Assembly (NCBI RefSeq): GCF_003628125.1 | Contig: NZ_RBZU01000007.1 | Coordinates: 62,363-126,362 of the forward strand | Origin: Pararobbsia silviterrae | Lineage (GTDB): Bacteria; Pseudomonadota; Gammaproteobacteria; Burkholderiales; Burkholderiaceae | Direction: 5' to 3' | Length of the DNA stretch: 64,000 bases | Shown here: piece after piece, positions 17,431-26,804 of the stretch | Layout of the letters: every line of letters starts with the position of its first letter | How positions within the stretch are numbered: position 1 is the stretch's first letter | Translations under genes and position numbers: made by a program | The notes under the pieces: model-generated | Seen by the model: only the letters and a program-made list of their open reading frames with translations | What the model was told of the DNA's origin: nothing | Database searches by the model: none

Positions 17431-20400
17431 GTGAAAGAGTTCATGGGCTTTGTCAAATCAGGCAAACGGATTCGCAGTGATGCGATCACCGCGGCGATCT
17501 ACATTGCGTTTGGAGTGAGCGCCGGACTCGCTGCGGATGACGCGCGTGCGACGACTTGTACGACGACGGGCACGGTCGTCAACTGTACCGGCGCCGACAA
17601 TCCGCTCTCGCCAAGCTATACGAACGCGACCAGCGGCATCACGGTCAACACCGATTCGACCACGTCGTTCGGCGTACAGCTCGCCGTCGGCGGGACGGCA
17701 ATATCGCTGACCGGCAGCAATGTCACCCTAAACAACAGCGGCGTTATTGATCCGGATCTTCTCGGGACATTGAGCATGCTGGCGAACGGCACGGTGATCG
17801 GCAACAGCAGTGCCAGCACCATCAACGTGACCAACAGCGGCACGATGAACGGCACCGCACAGTCGGAGTCAGCCAACCTGCCGAGCCTGACCGGCCTCGC
17901 GCTGGCCGTGCAGAACGGCGCGGGCGGCGTGAGCACCATCGTCAACAACGGCACAATGTCTTCCACCGCGATTGCCGGCGCGACGGTTGCGACTGCCGAC
18001 CGCGTCTCGGTGGCCGTATATGGTGGGGGTACGGTCAATTTCACCAACAACGGCACCATCAACGGTCGCATCGGGCTGCAGGCGTCGAGCACCGGTAACA
18101 CCTTTACCAACGCGGGCAGCATCGTTGGCAGCGTGTCGATGGGCGCCTCCAGCACCAACAAGTTCTATGCGCTGACCGGTTCGTCCGTATCGGCCGGCAC
18201 CGGAGCGTCCGAGGGCGTGCTCGGCGTCACGGGCCTAAGCCTGAGCTTTGCGCAAGCGGGCATCGTCGACGGCGGCGCAGGCGGCAACAACACGCTGTAT
18301 CTGGCGCAGGCCTCAGGCGGCCCGGCCACGGGCCAGATCAGCATCGCCAACTACATCGACTTCCAGACCGTCAGCATCACCAGCGGTACATGGACCATCA
18401 ACGGCCCTTCAGGCGCACTCGCCGCCACCATCTCGAGCGGCGCGACAGCCCTCATCGACAGTGCAACCGGTCTGGGCATGGGCACCGTCACATCCACGGG
18501 CGGTACGCTGCAGTCGCTCACCGCGGGCCTTTCGGTGGCCAATCTGTTTTCGCTTGGCGTAGGTGGCCTAGCCGTGTCGGGCGCCAACGACCTGACGCTG
18601 TCCGGCGCGATCATCGGCGTCGGCAGTATTTTCGTGTTCGGCCCGACCGTGACGCTTAGCGGTGTCGACACCTATACGGGTGGCACGACCATCGAGGAGG
18701 GCACGCTGGCGATCGGCGCGGGCGGCTCGCTGGCGGCCACCGGCGCGGTGAGTCTGGCCGATTCGGGCGCGATCTTCGACATCAGCGCGGCGACCACGCC
18801 GCAGACCATCGGCGCGCTGTCCGGCGTGGGCGGCGCTGCGATCAATCTGGGCGCGAACACATTGACGTTCGGCGACGCCACCAATCAAACGCTGGGCAGC
18901 ACGATCAGCGGCACCGGCGCGCTCGTCAAGGACGGCACCGGCGTCGAGACGCTGACCGGGGCGAATACGTACACCGGCGGCACGTCGATCGATGCGGGCA
19001 AGTTGGCGATCGGCGCAGGCGGTTCACTGGCGGCGACCGGCGCGGTGAATCTGGCCGATTCGGGCGCGACCTTCGACATCAGCGCCGCGGGCGCCACGCA
19101 GACCATTGGCGCCTTGAGCGGCGTGGCGGGCACCACAGTGGCGCTGGGCGCGAACACGCTGAGCTTCGGCGATGCGACCAACCAGACGCTGGCTAGCACG
19201 ATCAGCGGCACCGGCGGCATCGACAAGGACGGTGCGGGTGTCGAGACGCTGACCGGCGCGAATACGTACACCGGTGGCACGACGATCAATGCGGGCAAGC
19301 TGGCGATCGGCGCAGGCGGTTCACTGGCGGCGACCGGCGCGGTAAATCTGGCCGCTTCGGGCGCGAGCTTCGACATCAGCGCCGCGAGCGCCGCGCAGAC
19401 CATTGGCGCCTTGAGCGGCGTGGCGGGCAGCGCGGTGGCACTGGGCGCGAACACGTTGACTTTCGGCGGCACCGCCAACCAGACGCTGGCCAGCATGATC
19501 AGCGGCACTGGCGCGCTCGTCAAGGACGGCACCGGCATCGAAACGCTGACTAGCACGAATACGTACAGCGGCGGCACGACGCTTAACGCGGGCGGCATCG
19601 TCATCAATAACGGATCGGCGCTCGGCACCGGTGCCGTGACCGTCAACAACACGGTGACGCTCGACAGCGCCGCGGCTGTGACGTTGACCAATAACTTCAC
19701 CCTCAACGGTAGCGTGACCGTTCTTGGCTCCAACGCCCTCACGCTCAACGGCGTGCTGACGGGGGCAGGCAGTCTGACCAAGGACGGTGCGGCCACGCTG
19801 ACGCTGAACGGCACGAACACCTATACCGGGGGCACGACCATCGATGCCGGCACGCTGGCGCTCGGTGCGAACGCGAGTCTGGCAGCGACCGGCATCGTGT
19901 ATGTGGCGACCGGCGCGACCTTCGATCTATCGGCCGGCGGAGGCCAGCAGGTGTTCGGCACGCTCGAAGGCGGTGGCACCGTCGATCTGGGCTCGAACCT
20001 GTTGACGCTCGGCTCCACGCTGGATGCGACCTATACCGGCGTGATGGGTGGCACGGGTGGCATCCTCAAGGTGGGCACAGGCACCGAAACGATGGCCGGC
20101 GCGAACACTTACACGGGCGGCACCTTTATCAGTGCCGGGACGATCGCGATCGGCGCGAGCGGTTCGCTGGCGGCGACCGGAGCGGTCGATCTGGAAAGCG
20201 CCGGAAGCGGCTTCGACATCAGCGCGGCGGCGACGCTGCAGACCATCGGTGGTCTGAGCGGCGTTGCGGGCAGCAAGGTCACGCTGGGCGCGAACTCGCT
20301 GAGCTTCGGCGATGCAGGCAGCGAGGTGCTGGGCAGTACGATCAGCGGCACGGGCGGTCTGATCAAGCAAGGCAGCGGCACCGAAACGCTCACGGGCGTG

Positions 20401-22419
20401 AGCACCTTCACCGGCACCACGCTCATCAACGCCGGCACGCTTGCGCTGTCGGGCAGCGGCTCGCTGTCGGCGTCGAGTGACGTGATGCTCGCCAACGCGG
20501 GTACGGCGCTCGACGTCAGCGGCACGACGTCCATGGCGAGCATCGGCGCGCTGAGCGGCGTGGCGGGCAGCTCAGTGTCGCTGGGCGCGGCCGGCCTGAC
20601 GCTCGGCAGCGCCAACGACGCGACGTTTGCGGGCGCGATTTCCGGCGGGGGCGGCATCGTCAAGGAAGGCACCGGCACCGAGACGCTGACCAGCGCGAAC
20701 ACCTTTACGGGGGGTGTCGTCATCCAGGGCGGCACCTTCGCGCTAGGCGCGGGCGGCAGCCTCGCGGCCACGGGAACGGTGAATCTGGCCGCATCCGGCA
20801 CGATCTTCGACGTCTCGGCAGCGGGCAATCAAACGATCGGAGGCCTAAGCGGCGTGAGTGGCAGCATGGTGAACCTCGGGGGCACCACACTGACCGTGGG
20901 TGCCAACTCGACCGTCTTTGCAGGGGCACTCAGTGGCACGGGCACGCTGCTCAAGCAAGGCACTGGCACAACGATCTTGGACGGCAATAACGCATCGTTC
21001 GCGGGCACGACTGAAGTCAGCGCGGGCTTGCTCGAAGTCGGTGACATCAATACGCCCGGCGCTGTACTCGGCGGTAATGTCACGGTCGATGCGGCCGGCA
21101 CCTTGCGCGGGCATGGCACGGTGCAAGGCGATGTGGCGGACAACGGCACAGTGGCTCCGGGTGGCACGATCGGCACATTGACGATTGGTGGTAACTACAC
21201 GCAGGCGAGCGCCGCGACGCTGTCTATCGAAGTCAGTCCGACGGCCGCCTCACAACTGAACGTCGTTGGCAGTGCTGCGCTGAATGGTGTACTCGCGATC
21301 GTCTACGATCCGGGCACCTACACAGCGAAGTCATACACGCTGGTCTCGGCCGGTAGCCTGAGCGGTGTGTTCAGCCAGGTGACGAGCACGGGCACGGCCA
21401 ACCTCGCAGGGCTCACATCGGCGGTCTCCTATTCGCTGAACGGTGTCGCCTTGACGCTGTCCGGCGTGTCATCGTCGGTCGTCGTCGCGCCGGTCGATAC
21501 GAGCATCTTTGCTGCGCTCGGCACGTCGGCGCTGCTCGGCGCGCAATCGCAAAACGCGGCCGTGCTTGATCGCCTGGGCGGCGCATCGACCGCGACGCCG
21601 GGCGCCGCTGCAGGATGGATCACGGCGACCGGAAGCCAGACGACCGTCGGCGGCACGAATGGCGCACCGGGTTTCCAAGCGGACCGGTATGGCTTTCTGG
21701 CCGGGCTTGATCAGAAGGTGGGCGACTACACGGTGGGCGTCGCGGCCGGTTATGACCATACGGCGATCGATGAACAAGACTCGGGGGATTCCGGCACGAC
21801 CGACACGCTGCGTGCCGCGCTCTACGGTGCGCGCGCGTTCGGCCCGGTGAATGTCGCCGCGACGTTGGGCGTCGGACTTGATTTCCTCTCGCAGCAGCGT
21901 GGATTCGCCTCACAAGGCACGGCTGAGGGCGATCACATTGGGCAGGAGATCAACGCCGGCGCGCAAGCGAGCATGCCGATGGCGCTCGGTAGCGTGACGG
22001 TCACGCCGCGCGTCGGGCTGCGCTATGCGTATTTCCACGCGAACGGGTTTGGAGAGAGCGGAGCGGGCGGCGAAGATCTGAGCGTCGGTACCGACAACGC
22101 GCACAGTTTGCAACCGTATGTCGATCTCACGCTCGACAAGGCTTTCGGTGATGCGCTCAAGCCCGTCAATGTCGAATGGCGCGTGGGCTATGCGCGTGAA
22201 CTACTCGACGCCAATCGTGCCTTGAGCGTGGCATCGCAGGACGGAACGTTGTTCACGGCGCCGGGTACAAGCTTGCCGCGCGGCTATCTGACGACGGGTT
22301 TCAGCGTCGGCACGGAGCTCAAGCGAAACCTGACGATCTCGCTGAACGGCGATGCGTTGATCAATACAACACATGTATCGGCCGAGCAGGGTAGCGTTCG
22401 CATGGGGTATGCGTTCTGA
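17431..22419 (+). CDS. Giant autotransporter (type Va) with PATR passenger repeats
   Basis: About 1,660 residues. An N-terminal signal (basic VKSGKRIRSDA, hydrophobic ITAAIYIAFGVSAGLA) precedes a Gly/Thr/Ser/Ala-rich beta-helix passenger with at least seven autotransporter-associated strand repeats of about 97-100 residues (core LAIGAGGSLAATGAVNLA, then QTIGALSGVAG and SGTGxxxKxGxGxETLTGANTYTGGT). The C-terminal translocator barrel (about 1385-1660, from GWITATGSQTTVGG) ends in aromatic YAF, as required for BAM recognition. It is probably an adhesin or biofilm factor displayed on the surface. Start options are GTG 17431 (GAGG upstream), ATG 17443 or TTG 17407. It stands alone as a transcription unit. 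Confidence 0.92.
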   Translation: MKEFMGFVKSGKRIRSDAITAAIYIAFGVSAGLAADDARATTCTTTGTVVNCTGADNPLSPSYTNATSGITVNTDSTTSFGVQLAVGGTAISLTGSNVTLNNSGVIDPDLLGTLSMLANGTVIGNSSASTINVTNSGTMNGTAQSESANLPSLTGLALAVQNGAGGVSTIVNNGTMSSTAIAGATVATADRVSVAVYGGGTVNFTNNGTINGRIGLQASSTGNTFTNAGSIVGSVSMGASSTNKFYALTGSSVSAGTGASEGVLGVTGLSLSFAQAGIVDGGAGGNNTLYLAQASGGPATGQISIANYIDFQTVSITSGTWTINGPSGALAATISSGATALIDSATGLGMGTVTSTGGTLQSLTAGLSVANLFSLGVGGLAVSGANDLTLSGAIIGVGSIFVFGPTVTLSGVDTYTGGTTIEEGTLAIGAGGSLAATGAVSLADSGAIFDISAATTPQTIGALSGVGGAAINLGANTLTFGDATNQTLGSTISGTGALVKDGTGVETLTGANTYTGGTSIDAGKLAIGAGGSLAATGAVNLADSGATFDISAAGATQTIGALSGVAGTTVALGANTLSFGDATNQTLASTISGTGGIDKDGAGVETLTGANTYTGGTTINAGKLAIGAGGSLAATGAVNLAASGASFDISAASAAQTIGALSGVAGSAVALGANTLTFGGTANQTLASMISGTGALVKDGTGIETLTSTNTYSGGTTLNAGGIVINNGSALGTGAVTVNNTVTLDSAAAVTLTNNFTLNGSVTVLGSNALTLNGVLTGAGSLTKDGAATLTLNGTNTYTGGTTIDAGTLALGANASLAATGIVYVATGATFDLSAGGGQQVFGTLEGGGTVDLGSNLLTLGSTLDATYTGVMGGTGGILKVGTGTETMAGANTYTGGTFISAGTIAIGASGSLAATGAVDLESAGSGFDISAAATLQTIGGLSGVAGSKVTLGANSLSFGDAGSEVLGSTISGTGGLIKQGSGTETLTGVSTFTGTTLINAGTLALSGSGSLSASSDVMLANAGTALDVSGTTSMASIGALSGVAGSSVSLGAAGLTLGSANDATFAGAISGGGGIVKEGTGTETLTSANTFTGGVVIQGGTFALGAGGSLAATGTVNLAASGTIFDVSAAGNQTIGGLSGVSGSMVNLGGTTLTVGANSTVFAGALSGTGTLLKQGTGTTILDGNNASFAGTTEVSAGLLEVGDINTPGAVLGGNVTVDAAGTLRGHGTVQGDVADNGTVAPGGTIGTLTIGGNYTQASAATLSIEVSPTAASQLNVVGSAALNGVLAIVYDPGTYTAKSYTLVSAGSLSGVFSQVTSTGTANLAGLTSAVSYSLNGVALTLSGVSSSVVVAPVDTSIFAALGTSALLGAQSQNAAVLDRLGGASTATPGAAAGWITATGSQTTVGGTNGAPGFQADRYGFLAGLDQKVGDYTVGVAAGYDHTAIDEQDSGDSGTTDTLRAALYGARAFGPVNVAATLGVGLDFLSQQRGFASQGTAEGDHIGQEINAGAQASMPMALGSVTVTPRVGLRYAYFHANGFGESGAGGEDLSVGTDNAHSLQPYVDLTLDKAFGDALKPVNVEWRVGYARELLDANRALSVASQDGTLFTAPGTSLPRGYLTTGFSVGTELKRNLTISLNGDALINTTHVSAEQGSVRMGYAF
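18670..20800 (+). repeat. Tandem PATR-encoding DNA repeats
   Basis: Seven imperfect direct repeats of roughly 285-297 bp begin near 18690, 18985, 19285, 19840, 20125, 20415 and 20715. The first three are closest to each other, with long stretches of identical DNA around the segment encoding AIGAGGSLAATGAV and around the ISGTG block. A diverged unit (about 19570-19830) interrupts the series. Such near-identity suggests recent duplication or exchange between units. Confidence 0.85.
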
Positions 22420-22438
22420 ACCTGACGTCACGTCAGGT
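22420..22438. terminator. Perfect inverted repeat just after the autotransporter stop
   Basis: ACCTGACGT-C-ACGTCAGGT begins one base after the TGA. A second G/C-rich hairpin follows at 22458-22485 (CCTGCCCC, 12-base loop, GGGGCAGG). Neither has a T run. Between convergent genes, either may act as a terminator or mRNA stabiliser. Confidence 0.4.
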
Positions 22439-22556
22439 GCAAGCGGGAGAGAGGGCGCCTGCCCCGGGAACGGTCGGGGGGCAGGTCGCTCCTTGGGCTG
22501 GGACTTGCAAGAGGCTCAGGCTTCGCGGTTGGAGTCCGCCTCGCTGTCTGCTTTGG

Positions 22557-23591
22557 CTAGACCTCCACGAGCACGACGCCTTTGAGGCGGCCTGCGCAGG
22601 CTGCTTCGAGCGCAAGCGTCGCCCGCTCGATGCCTGCGACGCGTGTCTGCGGCAAACGGATCGCACCGCGACGCAACCAGTCGCCGACCTGCCGCAGCCA
22701 TGCCGGAAACACTTCCGACGCATGCTCGTCCGCGCTGAATCCGCGTAAGGTCACCCCTTTCAGAATGAGTTGAAACGTGTCGATCTCGACCGGGGCCTTC
22801 AGCGTCGCGTTGTGCGGGTTCAGTTCCGCGGTCAAGGCACCCAGTAGCACGCCACGCGCGCCTTCGCGTGTTTGTTCGATCGCGGCGGCCAGTTGTTCGC
22901 CGCCCATCATGTCGACGATCACATCGATGCCGTCGGGCGCCGCCTTGGCCAGTTGTTCCCGAACGTCACCGCCATCGCGGGTAATCACGGCGTCGTAGCC
23001 GAGCTCTGTACGCATCCAGTCGACTTTCTCGGTGCTACCGGTGCTCCCGATGACACGGCCGGCACCCAGCAACCGCGCGATTTGCGCGGCCATCGATCCG
23101 ATGGCGCCGGCACCGCTCGTCACAAAAACGGTGTCGCCATCGCGCACGCCAACGGCTCTCGTCAGCGCCGCGTATGCCGTCCAGCCATGGCCGAGCCACG
23201 CGGCCGGTTCCACATCGTCATCGTCCACGGTCGTACATTGCGTCGCTGAGACCAACGCGTACTCGCGCCAGCCAAGCGGATGCATGACCCGGCTGCCAAC
23301 GCGCAGCGAAACACCCGGGCCGACCTTCACGACCTCGCCGATTGCTCCGTCGGCCAACGTGTCGCCGGGCTTGAGCGGCGGAAACGGAATGCCTTTGATG
23401 TGCTGCGCCTCCTTGTTGGCCATCAGGCGCGTCGAGATGGAAATACGGAACCAGCGATTGCGCACCAGTATCTGGTTCGGCCCCGGTTCCGGCACCGATC
23501 GCTCGACGAGCTTGAAATAATCGGCCTTCAAGTCGCCTTCCGTATTGGCGATCAAGGTGACTTCACGTGAGGTTTGCGGAATGGCTGTCAT
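22557..23591 (-). CDS. MDR family NADP-dependent oxidoreductase (quinone/curcumin reductase-like)
   Basis: A 344-residue zinc-independent medium-chain reductase. It has the GroES-like N-terminal domain (PGPNQILVRNRWFRIS), the SxxGAVG-like cofactor turn TSGAGAIGSMAAQIARLLGA and the family's VDMMGGEQL region. The N-terminal IPFPPLKPGDTL and GWREYALVS match the CurA/leukotriene-B4 dehydrogenase branch, which reduces alkenal or enone double bonds with NADPH. It is divergent from a TetR regulator 150-180 bases away, which probably represses it. Confidence 0.9.
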   Translation of the reverse strand: MTAIPQTSREVTLIANTEGDLKADYFKLVERSVPEPGPNQILVRNRWFRISISTRLMANKEAQHIKGIPFPPLKPGDTLADGAIGEVVKVGPGVSLRVGSRVMHPLGWREYALVSATQCTTVDDDDVEPAAWLGHGWTAYAALTRAVGVRDGDTVFVTSGAGAIGSMAAQIARLLGAGRVIGSTGSTEKVDWMRTELGYDAVITRDGGDVREQLAKAAPDGIDVIVDMMGGEQLAAAIEQTREGARGVLLGALTAELNPHNATLKAPVEIDTFQLILKGVTLRGFSADEHASEVFPAWLRQVGDWLRRGAIRLPQTRVAGIERATLALEAACAGRLKGVVLVEV

Positions 23592-23772
23592 GACTAGATT
23601 CGTTTCCCAGACTCGTTGGTGATGGCAATGGGCGATCCGCCCGCACTACCGAATCCGGCCACAAGGTGTGCAGCGTGTCGGCCTGTGGTCCGCTGTAGAA
23701 TGCGAGCTTATATTCGTATTTTGATGTGGGGCGTCCGTTTTGAATACTCGTGTTCGGTCGCGACCGGAACCC

Positions 23773-24384
23773 ATGCGCAAAGTGCCGCGCCAACAACGTT
23801 CACGCGCGATGGTCGACGCCATCATTGAAGCCGCGACTCGCATTCTTGGTCGTCAAGGTTGGGCAGCCTTCACGACGAACGAGGTCGCGTACGCGGCCGG
23901 TGTCAGCGTCGGATCGCTTTATCAGTATTTCCCAAACAAACTCGCGCTTGCGGAAGCTATCCGGCAGCGTCACCTTCAAACCGTGCTCGCCGCACTATCC
24001 GATGCGAGTGACTCGCGCGAACCTGTCACGCTCGACCAACGTGTGGGACTTCTGGTCGATGGCGTGATTGCGGCGCACTCGATTGATCCAGCGCTGCATC
24101 GGATCCTGCTTGACGAGGTTCCGCTTGTTTCGCGAGAAAATTTCGAGGCGTTCGAGAGTGAGTATCAGCGACGATATCGCTTGGTGGTCGCTTCCAGTCT
24201 GGATCGTCGAGACACGAGCGACATCGAGGTGGCGGGGCGCGTGCTCGCGGCGGCGGTCGAAGGCGTGGTGCATGCCGCCTCTCGGCAAGGCAATCTCGCC
24301 TCCGCGGCATTGAAGCAGGAGCTTTTCCACATGATCCGTGGATATCTGCGCGCCCGGGGGACGTCGGAAATGCCGGATCGTTGA
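23773..24384 (+). CDS. TetR family transcriptional regulator
   Basis: About 203 residues. The N-terminal HTH is clear (RAMVDAIIEAATRILGRQGW, FTTNEVAYAAGVSVGSLYQYFPNKLALAEAIR), followed by a helical ligand domain of AcrR-like length. The ATG at 23773 gives the usual short basic lead-in; a TTG at 23740 would add 11 residues. It faces the MDR reductase gene across a short intergenic region and is likely its local repressor. It is the last host-like gene before the island that starts about 45 bases further on. Confidence 0.9.
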   Translation: MRKVPRQQRSRAMVDAIIEAATRILGRQGWAAFTTNEVAYAAGVSVGSLYQYFPNKLALAEAIRQRHLQTVLAALSDASDSREPVTLDQRVGLLVDGVIAAHSIDPALHRILLDEVPLVSRENFEAFESEYQRRYRLVVASSLDRRDTSDIEVAGRVLAAAVEGVVHAASRQGNLASAALKQELFHMIRGYLRARGTSEMPDR

Positions 24385-24429
24385 CGATCAGCCAGGGATG
24401 TTGAACGTTCTGTCCGGGTCGAAGTTAGG

Positions 24430-24622
24430 GGGGCTAATCCAGCTTCATGCCAGTCCGCATTGGATAAGGCATACCCATGCATCACACGCGCTCACGCGCG
24501 GTACCGAGTTGACCACGGTGCGCGACAATCTTCGACACGCTTCGGTTTCGACCACGTCGATTTACCTCCATAGCGACGATGTGAGACGCTCCCAGCAATT
24601 GAAGGGGGTCTTCAGCGGGTGA
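24430..24622 (+). pseudogene. Tyrosine recombinase (phage integrase) C-terminal fragment
   Basis: The frame ending at TGA 24620-24622 encodes SPHWIRHTHASHALTRG and RDNLRHASVSTTSIYLHSDD. These are the catalytic box-II His/Arg motif, the conserved His, and the Tyr nucleophile region of phage-type integrases. The core-binding domain and the first catalytic Arg are missing, so the fragment cannot recombine DNA. It marks the left edge of an island of AT-rich and IS-derived DNA. No att-like direct repeat was found. Confidence 0.82.
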
Positions 24623-24945
24623 TTGAGGGGACATCGCGGCGTCGCACTCTCATCTGTCGCGCGCTGCTTCGCAAGTGGCGACGTCAATTGGTCTGAGACT
24701 AGCAACGGCAAGATCTTGAGCGACCCTCGATCACGGTCCGCCTACGGAGTGCGTGACAACGCCTGCTCGCGAGGGAAGGTATGTGTGCGGCACCTCCACG
24801 CGAAACGCCGACGCTCTGGACTTTGTGAGGCGCGGTGTGCGACGAAATCGTCAGAATGAGAGCTACCCACTACGCAATTCTCAAGTTAAACTATCGACTT
24901 CCGACAAATTTGTCGATAGATTTCCCATTCGGCTGGAGAGGCACG
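24623..24945. other. Junction and promoter region of the ATPase cassette
   Basis: No gene is seen. Base composition falls from about 24880 onward. A 12-bp palindrome GACAAATTTGTC (24903-24914) lies inside a larger inverted repeat CTATCGAC (24891-24898) / GTCGATAG (24912-24919), only 27 bases before the proposed ATPase start. This is a plausible operator or start-region hairpin. Confidence 0.4.
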
Positions 24946-26085
24946 TTGATCATCGAATTTGGGTTGAGAAATTTTTTCTCCTTCAAAGAGGGCGCGGTAT
25001 TATCGTTTCGTTTTGACGGAAATACGCCCGAGAACATTTCTCGTGGACAACCATACGCAACGGTAATGGGTATTAATGGCGCCAACGCGGCAGGTAAAAC
25101 GCAGCTCCTCAAAGGGCTTAATTTTGTCAATTTTTTCGCCGCACGTTCGTTTGCTTGGAAACCCAATGCGTTACTTCCACTTGAGCCATTTGGAAATGGA
25201 AAGGACGCAAGCGAATTTTATATCGAATTCATTGCCGGCGACTTGATTTATCGGTACGAATTTGAAGTGACAGAGCATGAAGTTGTGCGTGAAGCGTTGT
25301 TTCGCACGAAATCAAAAAAAACGCTCTTATTTGAACGAAAAAAGAACACCGTTGTTAAGTCCGTAAAAGAGCTTGAGGCTATCTCGTCGCTTACATTGCG
25401 GAGTAACGTTTCGTTGATCGCAACGGTCAACCAATACCAACTTCCACTTCTTGAAGATGTTTTTGATGTATTGAATCAAATTCAAACCAACGTCGCGTAC
25501 AGTGGTTTGCACGATCCTTTAATGGATATTAACGCTACTGCCAAACTCCTCAACGAAGCCCCCTATGCCTTGGCATTTGTGGAGAACTTCATCCGTAACT
25601 GCGACACCGGAGTTTCGAAAATAGTCATTAAACATCGAGAAGGGGGTAATAATGAAAAAATATTTTTCCCCGTTTTTTTGCATCAAATTGACAATGAAGA
25701 CTACGCCGTAAGCGCTTTAGGAGAGTCAAGTGGAACAAAGCGCTTGTTTCAAACTCTTCCTGACTACGCCTTGGCACTAATGACAGGTGGTGTGCTGGTA
25801 GTAGATGAATTAGATATTCATCTACATCCACACATTCTGCCAAATCTACTGGCGTTATTTACGGATCCGGCGATGAATCCGAGGCACGCACAACTTATTT
25901 TTACATCCCATAACGTGAAAATAATGGATGCATTGGGAAAATATCGTTCGTGCGTGGTGGCAAAAAAGGATAATGAAAGTTTCGTCTTTCGTTTAGACGA
26001 GGTCCCTGGTGACATGCTGCGGAATGATAGATCGATTGCGAACGTCTACGACGACGGAAAGATCGGCGGAGTTCCTCGTCTATGA
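24946..26085 (+). CDS. AAA family ATPase (SMC/OLD-like AAA_15 type), probable defence cassette
   Basis: A 379-residue ATPase. The start is a TTG at 24946 with GGAGAGG about 6 bases upstream, giving the family's standard opening (I/L)IEFGLRNFFSFKEGAVLSF; an upstream GTG would add 37 unlike residues. Walker A is GINGANAAGKT (43-52), the ABC-like signature SALGESSGTKRLF (256-268), Walker B VLVVDELDIHLHP (283-295) with the Glu, and the His switch FTSHN (319-323). This long-coil arrangement is that of overcoming-lysogeny/Septu/RloA-like ATPases found with effectors. It is much AT-richer than the neighbouring genes and its stop overlaps the next start. No nuclease domain is fused. Confidence 0.85.
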   Translation: MIIEFGLRNFFSFKEGAVLSFRFDGNTPENISRGQPYATVMGINGANAAGKTQLLKGLNFVNFFAARSFAWKPNALLPLEPFGNGKDASEFYIEFIAGDLIYRYEFEVTEHEVVREALFRTKSKKTLLFERKKNTVVKSVKELEAISSLTLRSNVSLIATVNQYQLPLLEDVFDVLNQIQTNVAYSGLHDPLMDINATAKLLNEAPYALAFVENFIRNCDTGVSKIVIKHREGGNNEKIFFPVFLHQIDNEDYAVSALGESSGTKRLFQTLPDYALALMTGGVLVVDELDIHLHPHILPNLLALFTDPAMNPRHAQLIFTSHNVKIMDALGKYRSCVVAKKDNESFVFRLDEVPGDMLRNDRSIANVYDDGKIGGVPRL

Positions 26086-26588
26086 AGAAACGAGGTTTTG
26101 AGAATAAACAGAAGGCCTCTCATTTTTCCAATATACCAATAACGGGTTTGATGTCGGACGGTGATACTTTGACGTTGCGATGCAAATTCAATTTTTCTTA
26201 TTTTTGCACGCAAGGAAATCACGGAAAGGCGTTTTCCGATCTTTCCAAGGAGGAAATGGAAGATTTATTCCAGAAACTTTTGGATTTTTGTCGAGCGCCT
26301 TTGATGCATTGGCAAAAACAAAAGCATGGTATTAGTACTACGTTGGCGATTTATGAGAAATTTCCGACAATGAGTGATTTTACGCACCCCAAACATGTGC
26401 CGCACGACGTTCATTGGGGACGTTTTCGTCTTTCGAAGGAGGTGCGTCTAGTGGGTTTCGTTGTTCCCCCAGACTTATCAAAAGCGTATCATCAAAAAAC
26501 CAACGTACTGTTTGACTGCAACACGTTTTATATCGTGTTTTTAGATTGTAATCACGGCTTCTACAAGTCAAAAAACAAGGCTTCGTGA
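26082..26588 (+). CDS. Small protein coupled to the AAA ATPase, putative effector
   Basis: A 168-residue protein with no signal peptide or transmembrane segment. Its ATG overlaps the ATPase TGA (ATGA at 26082-26085), so it is translationally coupled. The C-terminal half, HWGRFRLSKEVRLVGFVV, NTFYIVFLDCNHGFYKSKN, reads as a compact beta-rich fold resembling small toxin or RelE-like domains (FRL...RLxGF...FYIVFLDxxHxFY), but I cannot prove this. The N-terminal half (TLTLRCKFNFSYF, ALLDFCRAPLMHW-like helix) is unrecognised. Base composition matches the ATPase and differs from the chromosome. It may be the effector arm of a two-gene defence unit. Confidence 0.75.
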   Translation: MKKRGFENKQKASHFSNIPITGLMSDGDTLTLRCKFNFSYFCTQGNHGKAFSDLSKEEMEDLFQKLLDFCRAPLMHWQKQKHGISTTLAIYEKFPTMSDFTHPKHVPHDVHWGRFRLSKEVRLVGFVVPPDLSKAYHQKTNVLFDCNTFYIVFLDCNHGFYKSKNKAS

Positions 26589-26804
26589 TACAAGGCCAGT
26601 TGCTGCCATTAACACGTTCGACGAGAGCTTAGACAAGTCGCTTCGCAACGCAAATAATGCTCCAAGCAAGTCATTCGGCGAGAGTCAGGCAATCATCCTC
26701 AAGCATCCCTCGCTCACAAAGAGGCGGCCCCTCGCTATTCAGGGCGTAATATTGTGCCAAATTTAGTTCCGGGAGCGCCGGAAACTACCTGGGTACGACA
26801 TGAC
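26589..26804. other. Short non-coding stretch between the cassette and IS110 remnant
   Basis: About 215 bases without a gene. No terminator hairpin or IS terminal repeat was recognised. The break between cassette DNA and the dead IS110 copy lies here. Confidence 0.25.

Noticed and set aside
18670-20800. CRISPR-like array
   Set aside because: The repeats are coding, about 290 bp long and in frame with an autotransporter.
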